DNA from: Prostheceraeus crozeri
Taxonomy: Eukaryota; Platyhelminthes; Polycladida; Euryleptidae
NCBI GenBank assembly: GCA_907163375.1
Contig: CAJQUW010003182.1
Span: 1-64,000 of the forward strand
Length of the DNA: 64,000 nucleotides
Reading direction: 5' to 3'
Shown here: in pieces, positions 10,060 to 20,284 of the stretch
Layout of the letters: every line of letters begins with the position of its first letter
Numbering within the stretch: the stretch's first letter is position 1
Program-made: the position numbers and the translations under genes
Notes under the pieces: model-generated
What the model saw: only the letters and a program-made list of their open reading frames with translations
Databases searched by the model: none
What the model was told of the DNA's origin: nothing

Positions 10060-10408
10060 ACTTGTTATCAAATTGAATAGTCTCTTGCTATTAAGAGATT
10101 CACTTCTGGTCATAAAAAACATTTCATCGTTGTAATACCTCCTTGCCTCGAGCGTTCCTTCGGGACGGCGGGTTCTGCCGTAGAGGGATTGCGTTGCACG
10201 GGTTGTTCGTCGTTTGTTAGACCGAAACCTCTGAGCCGTTGCTTATGTTGGGCGTTCGACTTCATACTCAACGTGACCCTTTCTCTCGCCAGGTCAGAGT
10301 ACTTCAGCCATTCGACAAAGGTTAGTCTTTATGATATGGAGTAGAGTGAAATGTAATTCATTAGATGTTACTTCAATGATTGTTCCCATATGATAAACGT
10401 TGACTAGG
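10060..10408. other. Central spacer of the palindrome
   Basis: This 349 bp is the only part of the element's core without an inverse partner. It carries structured RNA block B on the plus strand and otherwise no open frame of note. Because P3 and its mirror both face it, converging transcription is possible. Confidence 0.6.
10153..10275 (+). ncRNA. Structured-RNA-like block B (spacer copy)
   Basis: Diverged paralogue of block A. It keeps the UUCG tetraloop hairpin (loop 10159-10162), the CGGC/GCCG hairpin (10166-10169 with 10177-10180, variable 7-nt loop), GACCGAAACC (10220-10229) and the AUGUUG/CAACGU stem (10245-10250 with 10269-10274), with the same 18-nt interior. Sequence between these landmarks differs freely while spacing is nearly constant, as expected for a folded RNA. 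It begins right after an AG preceded by a pyrimidine tract, again like the start of a second exon. Family unknown. Confidence 0.5.
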
Positions 10409-10439
10409 CAAAACAACCTGATAGCAGGAGCTCACCGAC

Positions 10440-10500
10440 ACTCACCTTGTGAAAGATAAATGTGAAGAGCAGAGCTGATGCACTGCCTCTTAAAAGATTT
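10440..10500 (-). promoter_or_regulatory. Mirror copy of cassette P3
   Basis: Reads TTTTAAGAGGC on the minus strand (about 10498 down) with a donor AAG/GTGAGT at about 10446. One leader base differs from the left copy. It points into the central spacer. Confidence 0.45.
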
Positions 10501-10632
10501 TCCTAAGCGGTGAATGGATGAGACCTCTCGTCCAATCACAGATGAGCTAGACCTCCCGATGTGCGCACACACATTTGTAACGCGTTATTGAAATCGTCCT
10601 AGGCAAACATGATGTTTAGCAATAGACTCAAC

Positions 10633-10671
10633 CATGGCGCCCGAAGTCAATACATTGAAACATGATGATTG
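10633..10671 (+). pseudogene. Truncated start of the 150-aa gene (right arm)
   Basis: The ATG and first 13 codons match the gene at 9382-9834, then the sequence jumps at the deletion junction into the antisense strand of the coiled-coil gene. The product, if any, would be a short chimera. Confidence 0.75.
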
Positions 10672-10672
10672 C

Positions 10673-11641
10673 CCTCGTAGAACTCCTGCATCTGATTTGG
10701 ATCACTTGTGATGGATGGGGCATCGCACACATTATTTTCAAAGAGGGGAAGATGGACTTCATACACTCTTCTTTTTCTACACTTCTCACGCTCATGCAAT
10801 CGCTTCACTTCCGACAACAACCGCCTGTTTATCACCTTCGTCTCTTCCACTTCCTTCACGACACCTCGCATCCGCTCCACCTCATTCTTCTCACACATCA
10901 ACTCCGACTCTAAGCCCTCAAGCGCCTTCACTCGCTTCATCATTCCGCTCCTTTCCTTCAACCACTCCTGCTCCTTCACTCGCATCTCCTCCAACTCCTC
11001 TCTCATCACCTTCATACCCTCAACCTTAGCCTTCAGCTCTTTATTCTCCTTCAAAACTTTTCTATTCACACTCTCCATACCCATCATACGATCCTTCAAC
11101 CTCACAAACGCCTCCATATCATGCACCTCTTTCCTAGGCGATGATGTAGCCACAGGCTCAACAACTTCCTGACTCTCCCTGTCTTTCTTTTCCTGTGCGT
11201 CCCACTCGTCCTTCAAATCAGCTATATCCCCAAACAAATCTTCCATCACCGCATCCAAATCAACCTCATCAGTCTTCCTAATTTCCGCTCTCAACTCCAC
11301 TTCCTCAGTCGCATCCTCATCACTCTTCTCAGCCATCCCCTTCACAATCAAAGCTACATCCTTATCATTCTCCTCCATTGCCAACAATATTCCCTCAAAC
11401 CATGACCTGAACCCTTCTCTCCGATGTTCCCAGTCTCACACTGCAAATGCGCCTTCATAAACTCTGCCTCATCCCCCATCGCACATATCCGACAAGACAC
11501 ACACAGCCTCAACATCACTTTCCTCTCATGGCCCATCGTCCCCTCTTTAGCTTTTAGGTGCTTTTTAAGATCGCTGCCTCGTGCGATGCGGCCACAGCTG
11601 CATTTCCCAACAAGCATTCTTGCATTACATTGCTTAGTCAT
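10673..11641 (-). pseudogene. Broken right-arm copy of the coiled-coil gene
   Basis: Nearly identical to the left-arm gene, read from an ATG at 11641 that precedes the left copy's start by eight codons. A one-base deletion near 11408-11415 splits it into an N-terminal zinc-cluster part and a C-terminal acidic/coiled-coil part starting near 11387. The last exon and intron are missing because the deletion junction lies at about 10672. The N-terminal frame keeps the first ATG that the left copy has lost, so the two copies have decayed in different places. Confidence 0.8.
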
Positions 11642-11892
11642 TGTAAAGATTTTGTTAAGATAGAGTAAAATTTGATAGCAAGTGTTTATAGGATACTACT
11701 TGCTGATATGCATTGAAAGACTAAGACCCCAAACATTTGATAGCAAACGTTGGAATAAAATCGTCAACCAAATTTAAAGAGTATGATTCCTAGCTCTATC
11801 CTAAAACCCAAAGTTTGATAGCAAACCTTGTCAGAGCACTCACCGTTCGTCTTGCAACTTAAACAGGAGTGAAGACTAGAGAAAAGACGCGG

Positions 11893-11900
11893 TTTATATA
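11893..11900 (-). promoter_or_regulatory. Mirror TATA box of cassette P2
   Basis: TTTATATA on the plus strand (TATATAAA on the minus strand) sits in the same context as 7513-7520, with the GTGAGT donor at about 11843 on the minus strand. Confidence 0.6.
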
Positions 11901-12512
11901 CCCAGCGAGCACAAAGCCATGATTCAGACCTTCCTTATTTGGCCATGCGTTTCACATGACAACAGCGGTTTTACCATGTATGGGCATCGGCAGTCACCGT
12001 GCTTTCAGTTACCAACTCCCAACAGAAAGACGGGTTATCCTATGACGCGAAAAGGTTTGACGTCAATGCCTGCAGTAACCGTCTCATTTTTACCAAGTTA
12101 CAATGACAAACGATAGACGTTGCCAGCCCTGAGTTACTGAGGCTAGACGAGATTTCACAAAAGCCTGATAGCGACTCGATGGCAAGCGCTTAGGTGTTAA
12201 GCTCTTGAATCCGTTACAGGCATTACTCAGAGGGGATCTTATCCCAGCTCCAAAGCCTCGAACCACAAATCCAACCTCGGGTGGACAGAGCGTGCGTCAT
12301 GTCACTGTGTTGTTATCCGGGCCCCGATTTTGACATAAAAACCGGTGGAGTTATTTACAAGAGGAAACATCCCAAGTCGTTGCTTTGATCAGCTTGATAG
12401 CAAGCCGTAGAGAGGGATAGCAAGCCGTGATTCACAAGCGTTTTGCAATGGAGATGTTTAGATGCCACCCATGACAAGATAGCTAAGACTCAACCGACTG
12501 GCGTTCAAAGTG

Positions 12513-12635
12513 CTACGTTGAGAACTGTGTCAAATGACCAACATGAGTTGCCCCAGCGGTTTCGGTCTAAAATATGACACACTCCCTTGGCACACTTATC
12601 ACTACGGCATCATCCGCCGTCCCGAAGGAACACCC
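12513..12635 (-). ncRNA. Structured-RNA-like block A, right-arm copy
   Basis: Inverse copy of 6779-6900 with all helices preserved. Because both arms are nearly identical, this copy adds no independent evidence for structure beyond the A/B comparison. Confidence 0.45.
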
Positions 12636-13884
12636 TGTCAGTGGAATATTACAGCAAAACTCTCCGTGTCATGCTCGCTTTCAGTGAAAAGCTGCTTGTA
12701 TCATGGTAAGACTGACTTGTACACACTTAACCATGCCTTCATTGACTTCAGCAGGGTCGAAAACCCCAGAAAACCTCCAAAAATAGTGAATTTAAATTTT
12801 TCAACTTTTTAGCACTACTTATGAAATTTTATAAGTAGTCTGTCACTATAGGTCTGATCAATAGCTATCGAACCTTTTTTGAATCAAGTCAAACGGACTT
12901 GTAGAAGCAAAGTTACAAGCCTTTAAAGTTTTGGAGTCTTTTATGGGCTGGAGACGAAGGCTATCTCCTGGCAAACCTTTAAGTCTGACGCCTTAGCTGA
13001 TATCAGCAATGAAATTTTCTAAGTCGGTTACTCACAGAAACCCGAAATTTGGAATGTCCGATGCTATCATCGGAGCTCAGAGAGACGACCTACCTTTGAC
13101 AATCGCTCTCGTCTTAATGAAAAGTCTCTGTCGGTTCCCCGCTTATATAGTTTGTGGCGATCAGCTGATGACGTAATATCCATCATCCAAATCTTTAAAC
13201 ACGTCTCTCTCCGGTTCTAGTGCTTCGATTGACTTGAAACTCACCCTCTAGATGCAAAATGGCACGCTAATTCCAAATCTGGTTTCTGTTTTCCCATCCG
13301 AGGCTTGGTTCACCCGCTAGAGCCGTTTTTGTAAAAATTCTAACTCTCGTTTTTTCGCCAATGTCCAAAATTTTCAGTGACTTCTCACATCTAAACGAAG
13401 GCGCAGATATGAACAAGCCGTTTCTTCCAATGCAATTTTCTCACTCTTAGCTTTCAAACGAGTTATTGCACGACTTTCTACGATCTCTAGAACCAAAGTT
13501 GGATATCTCGTTCCAGAGGGGGGGGATCAGAACTTTTTCTCTCCGATTGAGCTGGAAAGAAGTTCCTCGACCCAAAATTGGCCAAAACGTCCGAATTTGC
13601 ACTCCGTTTTTACATCTGAGCACTCCTTCATGCCGAAAAACGACTTTTCTCATCCCAAAACCATCAAAACCTGCCTTTCTCCAACTCTGCCGTTCCACCC
13701 CTTGCCTCACAGGAAAACTCTTCCTTCCTTCCTTCCAGAGGGGGGTAGGGAACAGTTTCTTCCTCTCGGACCCATCCTTCCATCACATCCTTGACCACTT
13801 CTCTTCCTTCCAGACGGGGGCTGAGTCAGCATGATGACTCATCGTTGCGTATTTTGGACTTGCGCCTGGGATGGGATTACTACT

Positions 13885-13890
13885 ATCTGG
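13885..13890. repeat. Target-site duplication ATCTGG, right
   Basis: Exact repeat of 5517-5522, abutting ...TTACTACT, the right tip of the element. Confidence 0.8.
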
Positions 13891-14331
13891 TTTCTTGGAT
13901 TTCGAGGTCTTCTTATTTGTATGCATATTATACTCTCATCCTCAAATGCAGTCATTGGATGTTGATTATGGTAATAGAGATGTGTATTGGCATCAAAATG
14001 AGACCTTATTTGTTAATTGCCGTTGGATCATTATAAAGTTAAAGGAGAAATATGTCAGTTTCAAATGTTAACTTTATACTAATCAACACAATTAGAAAAT
14101 CTTCATATCGAAATCACGAAGTTCTAACTCGTTGTGAGAAGCCTGAAATATCGCAGAGAACCTACTGGTTAGGGAGTTGCTTCATCGACCAATCAAATCC
14201 AAGCAAGAAGTTCGACGTCACAAAGCACCCTACGCTGTTGATCTGTGAACCACGCAATCGCCAGCCAGCAGCAAGCAGTAGCCTTGACTGAATCACCCCG
14301 CATTCGAGATCTTGATTGTGAAAGTACATGC

Positions 14332-14958
14332 ATGGCAAGTTTAAACGGAGAATCAGATATTTCCAATGTTACTCAGCCTTATTTGTTTGAGCCCACAATG
14401 TCAATTCATTCTAGTGAAAGTTCGGTTGGGCATTTCCCAGAGTCAAGGCAAGGTAACGATAATGCGGAATGTACTTGCGGCAATTGTCAATCTACTTTGA
14501 ATTCAAATGAAATTTGTTGCTGTAGGCTTAGCAATCTTATAGAAAGAAAGCTAGAATCACGTTCCTGCATAACGGAAAAAGAATCATTCAAGGTTGTCTG
14601 TCTTGATAAAACTGTGCTATATGTGAGCTTCAGGCGAATACTGACTATACGTAAGAAGAGGAGAAAACAACATACAGATGTTTTCAATAACAAAGCATGC
14701 CGATGGACAGCGTATGGACAGTTTATATTTTGGATATATGATGGTCCTATAGGACAATCAGTGAGGAAAGTGCTACCTACTTGCGTTTACAACGCAATTC
14801 GATTCAAATTTCCCTCGGATGACGGTATATATTCGGATTTCAAAGTTGGTGTGATTGATGATATTTTTATCGAATATGAGAGCGATTGCAATTCGGTGAA
14901 AGAGATCGATCACTCAGAGACTACCGGTACTATTATTTTTATAGTGTGCGCTAGCTAG
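14332..14958 (+). CDS. P2X7 intracellular (ballast)-domain protein
   Basis: First ATG in a long open frame (the frame is open upstream from 14245, but without ATG), giving 208 aa. About 50 residues in begins CTCGNC, followed by ..E.CCC, then a CIT..E.F..VCL segment. Later comes the AY..F..W...G.(I/L)G...RKV.P.C....IR..FP...G.Y..F block, closing near residue 180. This cysteine pattern and order match the zinc-binding cytoplasmic ballast domain of P2X purinoceptor 7, which marine invertebrates often carry as stand-alone proteins without the channel part; no membrane segment is visible here. The domain looks complete and undamaged. AATAAA follows the stop within a few bases (14964-14969). Single-exon structure suits a retrocopy or an expanded domain family. 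Function beyond zinc binding is unknown. Confidence 0.8.
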   Translation: MASLNGESDISNVTQPYLFEPTMSIHSSESSVGHFPESRQGNDNAECTCGNCQSTLNSNEICCCRLSNLIERKLESRSCITEKESFKVVCLDKTVLYVSFRRILTIRKKRRKQHTDVFNNKACRWTAYGQFIFWIYDGPIGQSVRKVLPTCVYNAIRFKFPSDDGIYSDFKVGVIDDIFIEYESDCNSVKEIDHSETTGTIIFIVCAS

Positions 14959-14963
14959 TAACC

Positions 14964-14969
14964 AATAAA
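14964..14969 (+). terminator. Poly(A) signal AATAAA
   Basis: Lies immediately after the stop of the P2X7-domain gene. Confidence 0.5.
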
Positions 14970-15643
14970 CGAATTTTACTATTTTAGACATAAGTAGGCT
15001 ACTGGACTTATCACCGCTTCTATGTAGACCTAAGTGTAGGCCTATCGCTAGTATATAAGATATGAAAAATCTCTACATAAAAGAGTACCGCATAACTACG
15101 GGTAATGCAATATTTTTCTGAAATTGAGACTATCCTTAATTGATTTTACTTTATGGCCTATACATATTCTTAATTTCAAATGGGCCAACTGTGCTTAACC
15201 CAAGATGTTGAATTTTAAATTTCATAATGCCTTGATACTCAGTTTCATCAAAATTCATTTAAAGCAGTTTAAGCTAATACCATGTTAGGCTACTTAATAC
15301 AAAAATCCTCCATGTATACGCTAAAAAGGCTTAATATAAGTAAACTTAATTGATGTGTGGTACCGTATGTCTAAAATACACGTACTCTCTAGAATTTTGA
15401 ATGCTTCCGAGTTCGATAGTTAATCCGTCCTTCGCTAAATTTTCGTCCATATCAATGTCATGAGCACAAATCAATAAAACGTGTATGTAGAGTATTTCGC
15501 ACTATATCCAGGTGAGTCGCAACGAGAATCGTAAGATGGAGGGACGGAGTGGTTAATGCTACATCAAAATTTAGTCACATTTTTTATGCTGCAACTTGTA
15601 ATACCTAAATGCTTGGAATTAGCGATGACGTATGTAAACAATA
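14970..15643. other. Non-coding gap
   Basis: AT-rich, with several copies of words such as GTAGGCCTA. No gene or repeat structure was identified. Confidence 0.5.
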
Positions 15644-17879
15644 GTTGAGTTCATGTCCGGTGTAAGTGTAGGTGTTAGTGTTTACTCCGTTTACCCGAAC
15701 CCAGAGTTAACTCCAGCGTCGGTGTAAACTCCGGGATTAAACCGGTTATGTTTGAACGAACGACATTTGGCAGCGCTTTCATAAAATCGAAATTTTTATT
15801 CAGTCACACCGAAAGTAGACTGAAATCAGACAAATTCCATCACAAAACAAAAGACAAATGATTTGGGTGCATTTTTCATCATTCTCATTACGATTCCGCG
15901 GAGAAAGCTGACCAAACGAAGGATGTTAAAGCAAGAGTATCGTTCATGCAGTTTAATAAAGGAAAGATTAGTAATTTCTTAGACGGACGAGCTTGAAGAG
16001 CTGTGTATCTTTCTAAATTTTTACTGCCAATTTGTTAAATTTCTCCGACTGTTCCCTTACATGCCAATGCTGAGATGCCATTTCAAAGAAGGCCCTCTTA
16101 CGTGGGACATCTGCATGCAACGATATAGTTTCGGTTAATTGTGTCAACGATTGTGCGATTGATCCCAATGTTGTCGCTGAAAAGGTTCAAAGAAGAGGAA
16201 ATGCATTGAATCGGTGATTCCAATTTGTGCCCTGTCCTTTGAGAGAACTGGAGCTATGACGGAGACAGACGTAGGAAAACGGACGAAAGTCGCCATACCA
16301 TGTGACTCTTTCTAAGACTGCGTTGCCAGCGTCCACTTGAATGCCACCATCCTCATGGGCGCTGTTTTCTGTGCATCTTGTTGCTTCTTATGCGATTAAT
16401 GATTGATTTTTAATTTCATTCTAATTTTGATTCGCATATCTGTATCGAGCGATATTTGTTCACAATAAATACAATTGACTGAAACGCCATTTTATTCATC
16501 TTTTCACTATTTGCTATAAAAATTCCGATGTATCAAAGGAAAATGCAGAAGTACAGAATGTGCATAAAGCACATGCGGAATCATACAGCTATCTTGTTGG
16601 AAGTACAGACTTACATTAAAAGCCTAAAAAGTCTACTTGCATCCGATAATACAATATGATCACGATATATCGAAGTTGATGAACATTATTGTTGAGCAAA
16701 GTTATCAATTTCTTATATAGTGGATCATGTGAGGAAGGACCAGTATCTGAGGACAATGATGAATTAAGTAGGCCTAATTCGCTTTCCAAATGCCTTAATG
16801 TAAATACCGGTATAAATACTGATATGTCATTCAGATTACTCGTCTTGGCAAACAGGTAATTTTATAATTGTAAATGGGATAAATATCAACTAAGTTAGAA
16901 TCATAAACACGGATATCAGCACTGAGGTCTACAAAATATTCAATGTAAAATTAAGGGATAATCAACCAAGTTGCTGATGACGCGTGCGGTGACACCGTCC
17001 ACCACGTCCTAGGCTCCAATTAACCATCTTCATGCGAGCATATGGCAGTCAATCTCCAAGCTGTAGTTTTAAGATGACACGTGTCACACGGATGCATTTG
17101 AAATTAATGTACGCGGTTCGTACACTTCTAGAAGACTGAATTAGGTTTGCAATAATTGTCATCGCATAACTTCACTAAGCTTTATGCTATCTTCGGGTAA
17201 ATAAAAGCAAATATACCATAGCTTCGGTTGAATTCGCTTAAAAATTTCGTATGTAGCTGATGGCTAACTCAGGAGCAACCGGCTCCGGGCACAAGTGCCG
17301 GTAGGACCCCTACGCAGGTGGGCAGGATCGAGTAGGTCAACAAGAAATTCACTTTGGGATATAAGGCGGGGTGCAGGAAGATATGTACATTTAGACAGCA
17401 TTATGAATGAGCTGATGCGACGAGTATAGACAGGCCTACACAAAGACAATGGACAGGTGGGCGGACCTATTTATAGTTTTTTGCAAGTCGAACTCCTTGA
17501 TTGCCCGCAGCATTTCTCATAGAATCAAGGTTTGAAGTTTCCGATTTCATCATTTCAGATAAGAAAATTAGCAAGGGTTCAGGAAATTAATTAGAAATTA
17601 TGTCACGCACAAGTACGATTCAAAAATGTACAAAGTTTCTTTATTATTGAGAGTTCTTTCCATAGAACAGGAGCGAAAATCGCAATTCATTTATTCACCA
17701 TGCACAATTTTCATGAATAAAGCAATATTCAATGATATTTTGGTGGTTGTGAAATGTGATCTGATAGCGCTTTATAATTTCATTATGTTGACATACATCT
17801 TTGTTGTGCAACCAATGGAAAAATTTCATCAATATGCAGAACTTAACACTTTACACTTTACACCGGACATGAACTCAAC
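15644..17879. mobile_element. Possible non-autonomous DNA transposon with foldback-type ends
   Basis: The ends are inverted copies: GTTGAGTTCATGTCCGGTGT at 15644 and its inverse ending at 17879, with similarity continuing about 36 bp. Just inside the left end (15660-15760) are GTAAAC, GGAGTTAACTCC-like and GTGTAAACTCCGG words also found at 18067-18240. No transposase is encoded. No clear target duplication is visible, so the two ends may instead be separate foldback modules of one family. Confidence 0.4.
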
Positions 17880-18066
17880 AAGGAGTTATCCACTAGAGGT
17901 TAACTTTTGCATGGTCCGAGTTATCTATGTAGCAGTAGGATTTGATGCTGGAAATGTGTATTTTCATATAATTCGGTAAATGACTTAAATTTTAAGATTT
18001 TTATCACGTTGTGAAATTCAGCTGCTATCCTATACTTTGCATTTGAAAAAGAGTTCGATTCCTTTA

Positions 18067-18240
18067 GTTCAGGTTAACTCTACACCGGGAGTTTACTCCG
18101 GGGTTAACTACAGAGTTTACTCCAGGGTAAGTGTAAACCCAACCCGAGTTCATGTCCGGTGTTAGGTTTACACTTACCCCGGAGTTAACTCCGGAGTAAA
18201 CTCTAACACTTACACCGAATGTGAACTCACATAATGTGCT
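18067..18240. repeat. Foldback module, GAGTTCATGTCCGGTGT family
   Basis: 18144-18233 is an imperfect palindrome: GAGTTCATGTCCGGTGTTA at one end, inverse at the other, with CCGGAGTTAACTCCGG in the centre. 18067-18143 is a second, more diverged module of the same words. The same family forms the ends at 15644 and 17879. Confidence 0.6.
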
Positions 18241-18843
18241 GTTAAATAACACGAAAGAGTAAAATTTACTCATTCTTTACATTTAATAAGAATGCACACA
18301 TACAATTCTTATGGGCCTCTATAATATATTGTATGTCGGATATTGTAAATTTATAAATGATGCAACTATTACACACATTCGTAATGGTTTATTGATACAT
18401 TGCTATTATAGATAAATAATGAATAAAAAATACACAAATGTGAAAAATATACTTTAATAATCAAACATGAAAATAGGAGAAGTTTCCAAAAGTGTAGTCC
18501 ATGCTTCGAACGGTTCCCTGAAAAGCTACTGAAACCTTCATGGAAGTTTTTTCTGCGATTTCCAGTATCTCTATCCAACATCCGATGATGATTTCAAGAT
18601 TTCAGTACTGATATGATGGATGTGTAGCTAGCTGAAAAAGCCTTGTTGTTCACTAGACACAATCACCTCACGTGACACAATGGATTTTTCTCCTTTGATT
18701 CTTCGCATGAAAGTATTGCAAGTGTTGAACCCCCTTACGGCAGTGGCGGTCCGAGGGGGTGGGATGCTGGGATGCATCCCTCCCCACCAGCTCAAACTAT
18801 GTGATAATGATCGCATTAGATCCGCATTCAACTTTTGCTTTCA

Positions 18844-18960
18844 AGATTATTGCGCCACTGGCAAGTTTTGAGTTTATGAAGCGCCAAAGTAATTTGAATA
18901 GCATTTCAAATTACTTTGGCGCTTCATAAAGCTCAAAACTTGCGAGTGGCGCAATAATCT
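18844..18960. repeat. Near-perfect 55-bp-arm hairpin
   Basis: 18844-18898 and 18905-18960 are inverse copies with a TAGCAT loop; they differ by one mismatch and one single-base bulge. Each arm includes GCGCCAAAGTAATTTGAA. No frame or promoter accompanies it. It may be a MITE or a recent inverted duplication; a hairpin RNA gene cannot be excluded. Confidence 0.75.
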
Positions 18961-19647
18961 TCACAGTTGCTAGTAGCTGCTAGATATAGTGCAGTGCTGG
19001 TCTTTGAGTGGCTTCTGGCAGCAGCTTGACGCTTCAGCAATCGCTACTGTGACGGTGGAAATTTTGAAAGCAAGGCCATCGTGAGGAAGTCCAAGCATGT
19101 GTGTAATATCGACTGGACAGTGATAAGTAGGAAGACCCAGATGCCGTTTTAATTAGAAGTTTGATGCTCCACTCTACTTCGTTCGGATGACCTGTCTGGG
19201 CATAGTGTCGAAAATAGAAACTTTAGTCATTTAATAGCTATGATTAAAAAATGATGCAACCGGAGTTTTAAATATTACAGCAAAATTCATATTTCGCATT
19301 TATAGGAATCAAAATTCCACTCGCAACTTAGTCTACAAACGAGTAGGACTATCGATACTTTCAGAAGTAAAGGCGCAGCCAGCTGTCAATGAATTGCATA
19401 TACTCTGACCTCGATGGCATCTTTAATTTAGCATATTTGAGTGCTCACTTCATTGACAGCACCAAAGAGTATACATGCAGATGTTAGGTGGTTGCTTTCT
19501 CTGCTATCAGCAAGTTAACAACGACTTTAAAGTACATAAAAATTTCACGAAATTTCGTCATGGCGTGATCTCACCCAGGATCCCACCCCACCAGAAATTT
19601 CCTTAAAGAAAGGCAGTTAAGAAAAACCCTGCCTTACGGTGTGACCA

Positions 19648-20275
19648 GGGCGCGTCTAAATGCCACAAATACGCCACAAATACGACTGAATACCACAAAT
19701 ACGACACAAATACACTTCAGTCGCCACAAATAAAGCACAAATGCATTTTGCCTGCCACAGATGCAGGAGGATTGACACAGAAGCAACAAATGGTGCCATA
19801 AATGCATTCTTACTGTTAGAAATAGAAGCTATTATTGCCACCTTTTTCGGCTGATATACACTGCGTTTTTGTAGCAATGCAGAACTAAAAATTTGTACAT
19901 AAACATAATTTCTGTGATCTTTGCACAAACTAAGTGCCGGCATATCTGACGATACTCAGTGCATTTATGTGCGCTACAGTCTATTTGTGGGAAAAGGAAT
20001 GTGTTGGGGAAGTCTTTGTGGCAATCTTCAAGGTGATTCACATTTGCATTGGTTGTGCTGTACATTAGTTTAAGTGTCCTTGTGGCGATAATAGCTTCTA
20101 TTTCTAACAGTAAGAATGTATTTATGGCAGAATTTGTTGCTTCTGTGTCAATCCTACTGCATCTGTGGCAGGGAAAATGCATTTGTGCTGCATTTGTGGC
20201 AGCTGAAATGTATTTGTGGCGTGTTTGTGTCGTATTTGTGGTATTTAATCGTATTTGTGGCATTTAGACGCCCCC
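19648..20275. mobile_element. Mutator-like MITE with ~195-bp inverted repeats
   Basis: The element is 628 bp. Its ends are inverse copies beginning GGG(C/G)GCGTCTAAATGCC and pairing for about 195 bp each (19648-19850 with 20078-20275). They are rich in degenerate units of ATTTGTGGC, read as GCCACAAAT on the left. The exact 9-bp duplication GTGTGACCA lies at 19639-19647 and 20276-20284. Long inverted repeats plus a 9-bp duplication are the signature of the MULE superfamily. The interior has no transposase. The duplication is perfect and the arms are still similar, suggesting a fairly recent insertion. Confidence 0.8.
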
Positions 20276-20284
20276 GTGTGACCA

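Larger units (their letters stand above)
5523..13884. mobile_element. 8.36-kb palindromic, Polinton-like-ended element of unknown type
   Basis: The element starts AGTAGTAATCCCATCC and ends with the exact inverse, between two ATCTGG duplications. The left arm (5523-10059) and right arm (10409-13884) are inverted copies differing by scattered substitutions, small indels and one 1.05-kb segment missing from the right arm. The spacer is 10060-10408. Base composition in the arms is visibly more GC-rich than the flanks. Contents per arm: a repeat-rich tip, three TATA/leader/splice-donor cassettes, a structured-RNA-like block, a spliced coiled-coil gene and a 150-aa gene on the opposite strand. No polymerase B, integrase, ATPase, protease or capsid gene is visible, so it cannot be autonomous as it stands. 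Established: Polintons have 6-bp duplications and AG...CT ends. Inference: it is a non-autonomous or defective inverted-dimer form of a DNA-virus-like element. An assembly palindrome is unlikely because the arms differ and the duplications fit. Confidence 0.75.
10409..13884 (-). repeat. Right arm of the palindromic element
   Basis: Inverse copy of 5523-10059 lacking about 1.05 kb (left-arm 8744-9795). At the deletion junction (about 10671) the two joined left-arm sequences share only GC, a 2-bp microhomology. Small differences from the left arm include a poly-C length change near the tip and a few-base gap around 13660. Confidence 0.9.

Noticed and set aside
18732..18860. CAGTGGCG...CGCCACTG as a tiny hAT-type MITE
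   Set aside because: The right end lies inside the 18844-18960 hairpin and no 8-bp duplication flanks it.
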